DNA of 64,000 bases, taken from contig JAFDYI010000008.1 of NCBI GenBank assembly GCA_018267475.1, positions 68,121 through 132,120 on the forward strand, written 5' to 3'. The position numbers were made by a program, and so were the translations under genes. The DNA comes from Bacteroidota bacterium (lineage in GTDB: Bacteria; Bacteroidota; Bacteroidia; B-17B0; Aurantibacillaceae). Below the pieces are notes generated by a model. It was not told where the DNA came from. It saw nothing but the letters and a program-made list of their open reading frames with translations, and did no database searches. Positions 1 to 9,485 of the stretch are shown here, piece by piece (the stretch's first letter is position 1; each line of letters opens with the position of its first letter).

Positions 1-2411
1 TCATCTAAAGCATGAGGCTTGGTATAAGCCCCATAACGGTAAAAGGCACCCACACCAAAAGTAGTTGCACTTATTTTAATAATATGTAAAATGCGGAAAC
101 CGCTTTCAAAATAGCCTTTGTTTGGACTTTGTGTAGATACATTAAAGATATTTTCCGGGTTTGATAAAGTGCCCCATCCCATGTTGTGTACCAATTCTAT
201 TTCAGGGTTAAATTTTTTTCGGGGTTTTAAAAAACGCCCTATATTATGATTAAAAAACAGAGCCGCGTATTGGTCGGCAGTAAACTCATTTACCCCCATG
301 GTTTCAAAACTGTTGATAGCCGAAAGTTCAAAGCCTTTTATCCATGATCCCCGCATATTATACAGCATGGTATAAGGCAGGTTTCCTATAATTTTTCCGG
401 CTACTAACTGCACACGGCTGGTACCAATGGTGAGAAACGTTTTCTGAGCATCCATCTTAAAATCAAATTTCCAATAGTTAAAATCGCCTTTTTGATTAAA
501 AAAAGGTTGGTTCATTCCTTTAGTAATGTTTACATAAAAAACAGGGTAATCGCTGCCTAAAGAAAGTTTGTTATTGATGGTTTCTATAAATTTTTCTTTA
601 TATAAAAATTTCAGCTGTACCCCTACTTCATTATACTGAAAGGTATCTCTTACTGCGTTGTCTTGCGTTTTAAAAAGTGTTTTACCAAAACGTTGCTGAT
701 GGTTTGCAAACACATTGGCGCGTATGTATTTCAACATTCTAAAACTGAGTGAGGCTTGATATTTTTCTATTTTATCGTACATAGAAACAAACAAATCGCG
801 ATACAACTCGGAGGACATAAGATTTCGGTTGTTTTCAAAAAAATTCGTTCCGGCCGATTCTGTAATATCTTTTTGATACAACGCGTTTAAAGCCAATTCT
901 TTTTTACGCCACAAAAATACAGAGCCATCTGCTCCGTACTTCCACGCTCTATCTTTAAACCCATAGCCAAAATAACCGCCTACCGTAAACCACTTACTTA
1001 ATCGTTTATTGGTATGCAAGCCTAAACCTAAACGAGCATATTCATAATTATTCATACGCAAAATACGGTCTAAATCCAAATCAAATACCCAAATAGGCAG
1101 CTTATTAGTCATTAAGGCCTCTAACGTTTTTAGTTTTCGTTCAAATTTATATTCTTTACCAATGCTATCAATAGTGTGATAGGTTTTTCGCTCTTTGCTG
1201 CTAAGGGTATCCGTGCGGTATTGATTCCAAAAACTTTCATCTTGCCGGTCCGAATGTTTATCCATTTCTACTTCTACTTCACTAAATATCTTTTTCTTTA
1301 ATTCGGGGTTTAGCACAATATCTTTTATGTAGGTACGGCTTACCGATTTTAGCGGGGCAGACCGAGTACCCCCTTTAGATGTATCGCTGGTAGATACCGT
1401 TGTTCCGCTCCATATCCAATCGGTATTTAATTGCACCGGAAACCATTGTTTGCCCTCTATGTATTCATATTTTTGTTGTATTTTTATGCTAATACTTTTG
1501 TCTTTTCGTTCGGGCTCGGCTATTACGTTTTGTATGGCATAGGTATTTGTATTGATGTACAATACGCCTTTTAATGCAGAAAAATTTTTGTTTTTACGCG
1601 GCTTAAACGAAATAACGAAAACAGTATCCTTACCGCTGTACAAGGTGTCTTCCAACAGAAAAAAATACTTACGAGTACTCCCTTCGCTAATGGGGTTTAC
1701 ATATTTTTCATCTAATACACTTACAAAATCGTCATAAAAACTAAACGATTGCAATTGAGTAGCCAGCAAGGCAAAAGGAGAATTTTTTAACCCGGAAACC
1801 CTTGAAGCTAAAACCGTTTCATGACTTTTATTGGGCTTTAAAAACTCACGCCTTGTAACAGACTCTACTAAAAAAAGATGTTGGTTTTTAAAAAATTTTT
1901 CCATTCTATTAAGCAAGGTATCTTTGGTAGAAACACTATCTATATTGGCTTTTAAATCGGCTGTAACAAAAAATTTAGTATAACTGTCGTACGTAAAAGA
2001 GTGCATCTTTTCCGGATTGTTTATCGCTCGGTTTTTAATGGTTTTTTTTATGATGCGATGGGCCGGGTTCTCACCTGCTTTCACCGTAATTTCTTGTAAA
2101 GAAAAAGCTTGCGGCTGCAACTTAATCACGATGTTGTTTTTATCAGAAAAAGTACTTGTTGCAATGGTTTGCGGCTCGTAACCTAAATACTGGATTTGTA
2201 ACTGCACCCATGTTTGTGTGCTATCTGCCGCTTTTAATAAAAATTTTCCGTCAATATCAGTCAGTGCACCGTTTTGTGTACCTTTCTGCAGCACGCTTAC
2301 AAAAGGTAGGCTTTGCCTGCTTTTTGCATCTATTACGCGTCCTCTAAAAATTTGCGCATGAGTAGAAAAAGCAATAGTAGCAAACAAAAGATATAAAAAA
2401 ACTTTATTCAT
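1..2411 (-). CDS. DUF5686 family outer-membrane protein with carboxypeptidase-regulatory N-terminus (3' end outside window)
   Basis: About 803 residues are visible from an ATG at 2411; the reading frame is open to the window edge, so the C-terminus is missing. Residues 1-19 form a signal peptide ending THA|Q. Residues about 20-105 are a CarboxypepD_reg-like beta domain (RGRVIDAKSRQSLPFVSV, then DIDGKF). The rest matches the DUF5686 family by overall character: a soluble region followed by many amphipathic strands, as expected for an outer-membrane barrel. The substrate of the family is unknown. The gene diverges from the ALDH-like gene at 2504. Family assignment comes from recognising the N-terminal domain pattern and the barrel-like C-terminus; function is not inferred. 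Confidence 0.8.
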   Translation of the reverse strand, partial: MNKVFLYLLFATIAFSTHAQIFRGRVIDAKSRQSLPFVSVLQKGTQNGALTDIDGKFLLKAADSTQTWVQLQIQYLGYEPQTIATSTFSDKNNIVIKLQPQAFSLQEITVKAGENPAHRIIKKTIKNRAINNPEKMHSFTYDSYTKFFVTADLKANIDSVSTKDTLLNRMEKFFKNQHLFLVESVTRREFLKPNKSHETVLASRVSGLKNSPFALLATQLQSFSFYDDFVSVLDEKYVNPISEGSTRKYFFLLEDTLYSGKDTVFVISFKPRKNKNFSALKGVLYINTNTYAIQNVIAEPERKDKSISIKIQQKYEYIEGKQWFPVQLNTDWIWSGTTVSTSDTSKGGTRSAPLKSVSRTYIKDIVLNPELKKKIFSEVEVEMDKHSDRQDESFWNQYRTDTLSSKERKTYHTIDSIGKEYKFERKLKTLEALMTNKLPIWVFDLDLDRILRMNNYEYARLGLGLHTNKRLSKWFTVGGYFGYGFKDRAWKYGADGSVFLWRKKELALNALYQKDITESAGTNFFENNRNLMSSELYRDLFVSMYDKIEKYQASLSFRMLKYIRANVFANHQQRFGKTLFKTQDNAVRDTFQYNEVGVQLKFLYKEKFIETINNKLSLGSDYPVFYVNITKGMNQPFFNQKGDFNYWKFDFKMDAQKTFLTIGTSRVQLVAGKIIGNLPYTMLYNMRGSWIKGFELSAINSFETMGVNEFTADQYAALFFNHNIGRFLKPRKKFNPEIELVHNMGWGTLSNPENIFNVSTQSPNKGYFESGFRILHIIKISATTFGVGAFYRYGAYTKPHALD

Positions 2412-2503
2412 AAAAGAGCGAATATATTACAAAATTGACAAAAGGCTTTTATTTTTTTAGTTTAACAAAAAAAGTATCTTTATGCTTTCTTAAGTTGCAC
2501 AAT

Positions 2504-3385
2504 ATGGAACGTATAGAAGTATTAAAAACATATAAGATATTTATAGGAGGCCAATTTCCTAGAACCGAAAGCGGCCGATATTACCCATTATTAAATAAAA
2601 ACAAAAAGCATCAAGCTAATATCTGCTTATCCTCACGAAAAGATTTTAGAAATGCTGTAGTGGCAGCCCGTGGTGCTTTTGCGGGGTGGAGCAGCAAAAC
2701 CGCTTTTAATCGCTCGCAAATTTTGTATCGCTTAGCAGAAATAGTTGAGGGGCGAAAAATGCAATTTATAGAAGAATTGATGCAGCAAGGCGCTACGCGC
2801 GCCCAAGCCCAAAAAGAACTTGTTTTAAGTATAGACCGTATTATTTATTACGCAGGCTGGTGCGATAAATATACGCAGGTGTTGAGCACGGTAAACCCGG
2901 TAGCCTCTTCGCATTTTAATTTTTCGATACCGGAACCTATGGGAATAGTGGCTCTCATTGCCGACGAAAAAAGTTCGCTTATAGGCTTAATTTCAGCACT
3001 GATACCAATTGTGGCAGGCGGCAATGTGTGCGTAGTTTTAGCTTCGGAAAGCAAGCCTTTGTGCGCCATCAGTTTGGCAGAATGTATTGCTACCAGCGAT
3101 TTTTCAGCAGGTGTTGTAAACATACTTACCGGAACTGCCGTAGAGTTACACCCTCATTTTTCATCACACATGGATGTAAACGCGGTGATATACTGCCGAA
3201 ACAATGCAGAAGAACGCAAAACAATAGAACAAAATGCTGCTCTTAACGTAAAACGTTCTTTTTATTGGAATAAAGATTGGCTACAAGAGCAGGAACAAAA
3301 CCCTTATTACATTACCGACCTTCAAGAAATTAAAACCACTTGGCACCCCATAGAAAACATAGGTGCAGGAGGCGCCAAATATTAA
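2504..3385 (+). CDS. truncated aldehyde dehydrogenase-like protein lacking the catalytic residues
   Basis: A 293-residue protein read from the ATG at 2504. An in-frame ATG at 2435 would add 23 unlikely residues. The N-terminal two thirds resemble the NAD-binding part of the ALDH superfamily: FIGGQFPRTESGRYYPL, the AARGAFAGWSSKTAFNRSQILYRLAE helix region, then EPMGIVALIADEKSSLIGLIS, where normal ALDHs have the EPxGVV...NFP segment. Full-length ALDHs are near 480 residues. Here neither the ELGGK region with the catalytic Glu nor the GQxC nucleophile region is present, and the protein ends in a tail (KTTWHPI) resembling an ALDH C-terminus. It should not be an active dehydrogenase. It could be a regulatory or structural paralogue, or a decaying gene. 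It stands alone, with no deoC or full ALDH beside it. Confidence 0.75.
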   Translation: MERIEVLKTYKIFIGGQFPRTESGRYYPLLNKNKKHQANICLSSRKDFRNAVVAARGAFAGWSSKTAFNRSQILYRLAEIVEGRKMQFIEELMQQGATRAQAQKELVLSIDRIIYYAGWCDKYTQVLSTVNPVASSHFNFSIPEPMGIVALIADEKSSLIGLISALIPIVAGGNVCVVLASESKPLCAISLAECIATSDFSAGVVNILTGTAVELHPHFSSHMDVNAVIYCRNNAEERKTIEQNAALNVKRSFYWNKDWLQEQEQNPYYITDLQEIKTTWHPIENIGAGGAKY

Positions 3386-3519
3386 CCGATACCAAGCGCA
3401 GATACTTTATATAGCATCGTAGCGCGATTTTTTTTGGTAAACGCTTTTCTTTTTTTTAAAAAGCATACAAACAAGTCGTTTTTAAGTTTCCTTATGTTAT
3501 GCCGAACCGCTCTATTTTT

Positions 3520-3924
3520 TTAATACAAAATTACTTTATACTTAGAAGCCATTTTTTGTATTTGTTCGTCGCTTATTTGGTGCGTATTTTTCCCGCCGTG
3601 CCGATTTTCTACGGTAAGTACAAATATTTGATATTGATATTGTGCTGCCATTTTAAAATACGGCTCTAACTCCCACTCTAAAGTAAAGGTGTTGTGTACT
3701 ATAATTTTTTCTTCTTTTTTTAGCATGCTTTCTTTCGTTTGCTCCTCGCATTGCTTGTAAGCCAAATGATTTTTATCAAAAAAAAAGGTATAAACGCCGC
3801 TTTCTTTTTCTGTAAAAAAATCGTCTATAGAGTAACAAGGATAGGTTCCTTGTTCGCTCAAAATTTTAGACAAAGTTGTTTTCCCCGAACCGGGTAAGCC
3901 GCGCAATAAAATGAGTGAAGGCAT
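3520..3924 (-). CDS. small P-loop ATPase/kinase (AAA_33, N4BP2-like)
   Basis: A 134-residue protein starting at MPSLILLRGLPGSGKT (ATG at 3924). The longer frame from 3963 adds 13 residues that would precede the beta-1 strand, so I reject it. GLPGSGKT is a Walker A motif placed right after the first strand. SIDDFF follows the second strand, and a VHNTFTLEWELEPY segment matches the pattern of small polynucleotide/zeta-toxin-like kinases (AAA_33). The substrate cannot be told from sequence. It lies 69 bp downstream of the TolC-like gene on the same strand and may be co-transcribed with the efflux operon, though a functional link is not evident. Confidence 0.75.
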   Translation of the reverse strand: MPSLILLRGLPGSGKTTLSKILSEQGTYPCYSIDDFFTEKESGVYTFFFDKNHLAYKQCEEQTKESMLKKEEKIIVHNTFTLEWELEPYFKMAAQYQYQIFVLTVENRHGGKNTHQISDEQIQKMASKYKVILY

Positions 3925-3993
3925 ATTTGTTTTTGGTAAAGATAGTAGAAGTAACGAAAGCAAAAAAACAATCGTTAAAGGTTGCTGTTTCCT

Positions 3994-5358
3994 CTAATGC
4001 ACCAACATACCTTGTGTTTTTAGGTAGTTAAGTTCGGTAATTTTAGTACTGTATGCTGCCTGTGCAAGTCGGTACATCGCGTTTTCATAACTTTGCTCTA
4101 CCGTTCTATACTCAATATACGTAGAAATTCCTTGTTTAAAGCGTTGCGCTGCAATCAATAAGTTTTGCTGGGCCAACTGCACACTTTGCTTTTCAATGTC
4201 AATAACGGTAAGATTGTTTTTAAAATTTAAAAAAGCTTTATATAAAATGGATTTTTCTTGCAGCTTGGCAGACTCTAATCGTAAATTATCATTATTTATT
4301 TGCACTAATTGGTTTTTAATAGCCGTATGCGTAGTAAGATTGTTTAAAAGAGTCCAGGAAAAAATAAATCCGGCATTAAAACCATAGTTTTGCATCACGC
4401 GCTGCAAGCCTACATCGTTGGTATTGCGCTGAAAAGTATAATTACCGGTAACACCAATTTTTGGGAAACGATTCGCTCTAAATTCTTTTAAACTCAACTC
4501 GGATATTTCTATATTTTTTTGCCCTATTAAAACAGCGCTGTTATTTTTATCTATATTTTCTAACGAGTTTTTATAGTCGGGTTGGGTTTTTACAACAATC
4601 GTATCGGGTACGCTAAAGTCAAGGTCGGGCGCTCGTTTCAAAAGGGCGTTCAGGGTGATGCGTTGCTCGTTCAACAAATTTTGTTGTTGAATGATTTGAA
4701 CCTGTATGTTGTTATAATCAATTTTTGCTTGCAGCACATCCACATTAGAGCCCGAACCGCTGTTTAGTTTTTGCTCAGCTAATTTTTTTTGTTCCTCAGA
4801 TAAAACTAAAGAAAACTGCAACGATTTCATATACTGCTTAATACTAATCATTTGATAATATGCGGTAAGCGAAGCCAACAAGGCGTTTTCAAGGGTTTGC
4901 CTGTATTGTAAGTTGCTTAATTCTTCGGTTCTATTTAATTTCTTTTTAGTGGCAAACATTTTTAGTCCGTCAAAAAAATACCAAGTAACTACTAATGATG
5001 GAGCGTAGCTGGTTGAATGATTGGTTTGTTGATTGATATTGAAAGCGGGGTTGGAGTATTTTAAAGTAGAGGTGTTTTGTCCTATACCCAATGGGCTTTG
5101 AGGGCTTCCTGCCGAAATAGAAATTTGAGGAAGCATACCCGTATTTCCTCCTACCACCGTGCCACCTGTTGATTGAGAGCCGCCAACCAAGCCTATATTA
5201 TTACTATTTTTTGCAACCTGTATGTTGTTCTTAGCTATTGAAACATCGAAATTGTTTTCTAAGGTAAGTTTAATAACATCATCTAACTGCAAGATTTCTT
5301 GTGCCGATGCCGATATAACAAAGCAAAAAAACAAAAAGCTATATAATACTGTCCTCAT
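3994..5358 (-). CDS. TolC-family outer-membrane efflux channel
   Basis: A 454-residue protein with a signal peptide (MRTVLYSFLFF...ASA|Q). The start is the ATG at 5358, four bases after the stop of the RND pump; the longer frame from 5418 would run into the pump gene. It begins with the family hallmark LQLDDVIKLTLENNFDVSIAKNNI and has the two long helical hairpins of OEP proteins, including LAEQKLNSGSGSNVDVLQAKIDYNN and a second copy near AAQRFKQGISTYIEYRTVEQSYENA. The role is to form the outer-membrane duct of the tripartite pump encoded directly upstream. It is the third gene of the adaptor-pump-channel operon. Confidence 0.93.
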   Translation of the reverse strand: MRTVLYSFLFFCFVISASAQEILQLDDVIKLTLENNFDVSIAKNNIQVAKNSNNIGLVGGSQSTGGTVVGGNTGMLPQISISAGSPQSPLGIGQNTSTLKYSNPAFNINQQTNHSTSYAPSLVVTWYFFDGLKMFATKKKLNRTEELSNLQYRQTLENALLASLTAYYQMISIKQYMKSLQFSLVLSEEQKKLAEQKLNSGSGSNVDVLQAKIDYNNIQVQIIQQQNLLNEQRITLNALLKRAPDLDFSVPDTIVVKTQPDYKNSLENIDKNNSAVLIGQKNIEISELSLKEFRANRFPKIGVTGNYTFQRNTNDVGLQRVMQNYGFNAGFIFSWTLLNNLTTHTAIKNQLVQINNDNLRLESAKLQEKSILYKAFLNFKNNLTVIDIEKQSVQLAQQNLLIAAQRFKQGISTYIEYRTVEQSYENAMYRLAQAAYSTKITELNYLKTQGMLVH

Positions 5359-5362
5359 GGGG

Positions 5363-8300
5363 TTAAATTGTTTGTTTTTTGTTTCTGGATAAATACGAAT
5401 ACATAGCCGGTATAACAAACAAAGTTAATACCAACGAAAACAAAATACCACCTACCACTACAATACCCATACCCATACGGCTTTTAGCCGCAGCTCCTAA
5501 CGACATAGCGATGGGTAAAGCTCCTAAAGCCGTAGCTATGCTCGTCATTAAAATAGGGCGTAAGCGCGCAGCCGCACCTTGTTTAATAGCATCTATTTTT
5601 GACAAACCGCGTTCGCGCAATTGGTTAGCAAACTCTACAATTAAAATTCCGTTTTTAGTTACTAAGCCAATAAGCATAATAATACCTATTTCTGAAAATA
5701 TGTTGAGTGTTTGATTGAAGTACCAAAGAGATAATAAAGCGCCGGCTAAAGCTAAAGGCACTGTAAACATTACAATAAAAGGATCTACAAAACTTTCGAA
5801 CTGGGCAGCTAAAATCAAATATACCAAAAGCAAAGCCAAGCCAAAAGCAAAACCGATATTAGAACCACTTTCGGCATAATCGCGCGAGGAACCGGTAAGC
5901 GCAGTAGAGAAGGTTTCATCTAATGTTTTCTTAGCTATTTTATCCATAGCGTTAATGCCATCAGCAATGGTTTTACCGGGGGCTAAACCGGCTGAAACGG
6001 TAGCCGATTCGTAACGATTAAATTTATATAGTTGGGGCGGGCGGCTTAGTTCTTGTATTTTCACTACATTATCTAATTGAATTAAATCGCCTTTATTGTT
6101 ACGCACATATAGTGATTTCACGTCGTTTGGTGTACCCCTATAATCAATATCCAGTTGCCCCATTACTTGATATTGTTTATCGTTCATAATAAAATAGCTG
6201 AATCTATTGCCGCTTAAAGCAAGTTGCAAGGTTTGAGAAATATCTTGAACAGAAACGCCTAATGATTTAGCTTTATCGCGTAAAATGGTAATATCCAATT
6301 CGGGTTTATTAAATTTCAAATTACAATCTACTTGTCCGCCAAAGGTAGGATCTTTGTAGGCTTCTTCTAAAAATTTTGGCAAGTGTTTTTTTAGTCGTTC
6401 AAAATCACCGGCTTGTAATACATATTGTACCGGCAAGCCTCCTCGTGGCCCTCCTCCGGCTGATATGGTTTGCTCTTGCGACACAAAAATTCTTCCTTCG
6501 GTAAATCCCTTTGTAAGCTTTGTTACATAATCTGCCCAGTATTGTTGCGATTTTTTTCGATCGCCAATATCCGTCAATGTTACACGCCCCATGCCCGAGT
6601 TTACAGAACCTACCATAAAGCCCGGCGAGGTAACCATTAAAGCTACACGGCTATCGGTAACACTGTCGTATATGGTTCTTCCTAACTTATCCATATAGCG
6701 GCTCATATATTCATACGAAACTCCTTCAGGGGCCGTAGTGCTAAGGCGCAGCCAACTTCTATCGTCAAGAGGAGCTAATTCAGAAGGAATAAATTTCATC
6801 ATAAAAATAATAAACACTAACGATACACCTGTAATGGCTAAAGAAATCCATCGGCGTTGCAAAAATTTTCCTAAAGACTGTTGGTAGCTTTCTTCCATGC
6901 GCTGAAAAAACGGCTCGGTAACTTCATAGAAACGGCTTTTTTTATGATTTTTCTTTACCATGTATGCATTTAGCATAGGAGTAAGTGTAAGCGATACAAA
7001 AGCCGATATTAGTACAGCGCCCGCTATAACCACGCCGAACTCTCTAAACAGTTGCCCTACAAAACCCTGTAAAAAAATAACGGGTAAAAACACAGCAGTA
7101 AGCGTGATAGAAGTAGAGATTACCGCAAAGAAAATTTCATTAGAACCTTTGTGTGCGGCCTCCACAGGGTTCATACCTTCTTCTATTTTTTTAAATATAT
7201 TTTCTGTTACCACAATACCATCGTCCACCACCAAACCGGTAGCCAATACAATAGCTAAAAGGGTAAGTACGTTGATAGAATATCCCATAATATACATAAT
7301 AAAAAAGGCACCTATAAGGGCAACCGGCATGTCTATCAATGGACGGAAGGCAACTATCCAATCGCGAAAAAATAAAAATATAATTAAAATAACTAAGACG
7401 ACGGCAATTACTAAGGTTTCTTCTACTTCGGAAATAGCGCGTTTTACAAACTTGGTGTTATCCAAAGCAATATCCAATTTATAATCTTTCGGAATTTCTT
7501 TTTTCAGTTTATCCATTCGTTTGTAAAACTCATTGGCTATATCAATATAGTTAGCCCCCGGCTGAGGCACTAAGGCTAAACCAATCATCGATATTCCATT
7601 TGTTTTTAAATCGGTTTCTACATTTTCTGCGCCTAATTCTACGCGCCCAACATCTTTAAAACGAACTGCTTCTATACCGTTGTTTTTTAAAATAAGATTT
7701 TCGTATTCTTCAACCGAATTAAGACGTCCTTTCGTTTGTATGGTAAGCTCGTTTCCGGGTCCTACTACTTTCCCCGAAGGAGATTCAATGTTTTCCGTAT
7801 TTACAGCGTTTTGTACATCAACGGCTGTAAGGCCATAAGCCGCTAACTTTTTAGGATTCATCCATAAACGCATGGCGTATTTTTTTTGCCCCCATATTTG
7901 TATTGTACTTACACCCGGAATGGTTTGCAGGCGCTCTACCAATACGTTTTCTGCATAATCGTTTACTTCTAAAATAGAACGTGTATCACTTTGTACCGTC
8001 ATGCTGATGATAGCATCGCTATTGGCGTCGGCTTTGGTTACGGTAGGTACGGCATCAATATCTTTAGGCAGTTGGCGCACAGCCTGTGCTACTTTATCAC
8101 GCACATCATTAGCAGCGCTTTCCAAGTCGGCGCTTAAATTAAATTCTACCGTGATAGAGCTAACGCCCTGCGCGCTGGTAGAGGATATAGTACGAATACC
8201 ATCAATACCATTTATAGCTTTTTCTAAGGGCTCTGTAATTTGAGATTCTATTACCTCGGCACTGGCTCCGGTGTAATTAGTTCGTACGGTAATAACAGGT

Positions 8301-8425
8301 GGATCTATAGCCGGAAACTCGCGTATGCCTAAAAATTTATAGCCTATTATTCCAAAAAGCAGAATAATGAGATTCATTACAATGGCTAATACGGGGCGAT
8401 TGATGCTGGTTGATGAGATATTCAT
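5363..8425 (-). CDS. RND efflux transporter, HAE1/AcrB family
   Basis: A 1020-residue inner-membrane proton antiporter of normal length for AcrB/MexB-type pumps. It opens with MNISSTSINRPVLAIVMNLIILLFGIIGY (TM1). TM4 carries the proton-relay pair in GLVVDDGIVVTENI, TM10 carries the conserved Lys in LIGLVTKNGILIVEF, and the two large periplasmic loops with porter subdomains follow TM1 and TM7. This motif set marks drug or hydrophobic-compound pumps rather than heavy-metal (CusA) pumps, but the substrate is not predictable. It follows the adaptor gene by one base and precedes the channel gene by four bases, so all three are surely one transcript. Confidence 0.96.
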   Translation of the reverse strand: MNISSTSINRPVLAIVMNLIILLFGIIGYKFLGIREFPAIDPPVITVRTNYTGASAEVIESQITEPLEKAINGIDGIRTISSTSAQGVSSITVEFNLSADLESAANDVRDKVAQAVRQLPKDIDAVPTVTKADANSDAIISMTVQSDTRSILEVNDYAENVLVERLQTIPGVSTIQIWGQKKYAMRLWMNPKKLAAYGLTAVDVQNAVNTENIESPSGKVVGPGNELTIQTKGRLNSVEEYENLILKNNGIEAVRFKDVGRVELGAENVETDLKTNGISMIGLALVPQPGANYIDIANEFYKRMDKLKKEIPKDYKLDIALDNTKFVKRAISEVEETLVIAVVLVILIIFLFFRDWIVAFRPLIDMPVALIGAFFIMYIMGYSINVLTLLAIVLATGLVVDDGIVVTENIFKKIEEGMNPVEAAHKGSNEIFFAVISTSITLTAVFLPVIFLQGFVGQLFREFGVVIAGAVLISAFVSLTLTPMLNAYMVKKNHKKSRFYEVTEPFFQRMEESYQQSLGKFLQRRWISLAITGVSLVFIIFMMKFIPSELAPLDDRSWLRLSTTAPEGVSYEYMSRYMDKLGRTIYDSVTDSRVALMVTSPGFMVGSVNSGMGRVTLTDIGDRKKSQQYWADYVTKLTKGFTEGRIFVSQEQTISAGGGPRGGLPVQYVLQAGDFERLKKHLPKFLEEAYKDPTFGGQVDCNLKFNKPELDITILRDKAKSLGVSVQDISQTLQLALSGNRFSYFIMNDKQYQVMGQLDIDYRGTPNDVKSLYVRNNKGDLIQLDNVVKIQELSRPPQLYKFNRYESATVSAGLAPGKTIADGINAMDKIAKKTLDETFSTALTGSSRDYAESGSNIGFAFGLALLLVYLILAAQFESFVDPFIVMFTVPLALAGALLSLWYFNQTLNIFSEIGIIMLIGLVTKNGILIVEFANQLRERGLSKIDAIKQGAAARLRPILMTSIATALGALPIAMSLGAAAKSRMGMGIVVVGGILFSLVLTLFVIPAMYSYLSRNKKQTI

Positions 8426-8426
8426 T

Positions 8427-9485
8427 TTAATTCAAATTTTTTAAATTTTGAATTTTTACCTCTGCCCCCGGTTTTAAAGCCATGATACCTGAAGTAACTA
8501 AGGTATCTCCTGCTTGTACTCCCGATAAAATTTCTACACTTGAGTCGGTACGAATACCAATAGTAATCGTATTTAATTCGGCCTTACCATTTTTTATAAT
8601 ATAGGTAGTTTGCCCTCTCAAAGAAGAAATAACAGCCACCGAAGGAACTACTAAGGCATTTTCAGAATGAAGTACTATCGATACTTCTGCGTACGACCCG
8701 GCAAAAAGTTCTTGTTTTTTATTTTCTATAAGGGCGCGCACGCGCAAAGAGCGTGTTAGGTCATCAATCTTAGGATCTATCGCATATATCTGCGCTTGGT
8801 ACAGTTTACCTATTCCTGCCGTTTTTATACGAACCGAATCGTTAAGATGTATTTGCGAGGCATAGCGTTCCGGAATGCTAAAATCAATTTTCATTGGGTT
8901 TATTTGCTGTATAGAGGCCAGCACATCTGCCGAGGAAACGTAGTCGCCTACGCTTACATTTTTCAGTCCAATGATGCCATCGAAAGGGGCGCGTACTTCT
9001 GTTTTTTGTATCTGTGCTTGCGTTAAAGCTACATCGGCTTTGCTTTGTTGCACTAATGATAACGCCACGTCATACTCTTCTTGGCTCACACCTTTTATGG
9101 ATAGCAGTGCTTTGAGGTTTTGTTCTTTTATTTCGTTTATTTTTTGAATGGCTATTTGTTTAGATAGGTTGGCCTGCAAATCAGCGTCGTTTATTTTCAC
9201 CAACAGTTGTCCTTGTTGCACGGGTTGCCCTTCTTTAAAATTTATGGAAATAATTTTTCCGGAAGATTCTGATTTTAACGTAGCTTCTTCGTTCGCTAAC
9301 AAACTTCCTGAGGAAAAAACAACATTATCCATCGCTTGTTTTTTGGCTATAACAGCGCGCACTAAAGCTGTTTTTGGCTTGTTTTTTTCATTTGGTTTTT
9401 CATTTTTTGAGGACAAAAAAAATATTTTTATACCCGCTAAAACGACCAATGTAAAAATGAGTATAAAAAGGGTTTTTGGTTTCAT
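8427..9485 (-). CDS. RND efflux periplasmic adaptor (membrane fusion protein)
   Basis: A 352-residue protein with an N-terminal membrane anchor (MKPKTLFILIFTLVVLAGIKIFF). It has the lipoyl-like half motif SESSGKIISINFKEGQPVQQGQLLVKIN, a short alpha-hairpin, the second lipoyl half VRAPFDGIIGLKNVSVGDYV, a beta-barrel domain and a membrane-proximal domain ending in EILSGVQAGDTLVTSGIMALKPGAEV. It bridges the inner-membrane pump and the outer-membrane channel. Its ATG overlaps the TGA that would end the restored marR frame (ATGA), which suggests translational coupling in the ancestral operon. Confidence 0.94.
   Translation of the reverse strand: MKPKTLFILIFTLVVLAGIKIFFLSSKNEKPNEKNKPKTALVRAVIAKKQAMDNVVFSSGSLLANEEATLKSESSGKIISINFKEGQPVQQGQLLVKINDADLQANLSKQIAIQKINEIKEQNLKALLSIKGVSQEEYDVALSLVQQSKADVALTQAQIQKTEVRAPFDGIIGLKNVSVGDYVSSADVLASIQQINPMKIDFSIPERYASQIHLNDSVRIKTAGIGKLYQAQIYAIDPKIDDLTRSLRVRALIENKKQELFAGSYAEVSIVLHSENALVVPSVAVISSLRGQTTYIIKNGKAELNTITIGIRTDSSVEILSGVQAGDTLVTSGIMALKPGAEVKIQNLKNLN

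Noticed and set aside
6960..7484. 174-codon plus-strand frame opposite the RND pump
   Set aside because: It is the antisense shadow of a strongly conserved pump gene; its translation is low-complexity Ile/Thr/Lys-rich and matches nothing.
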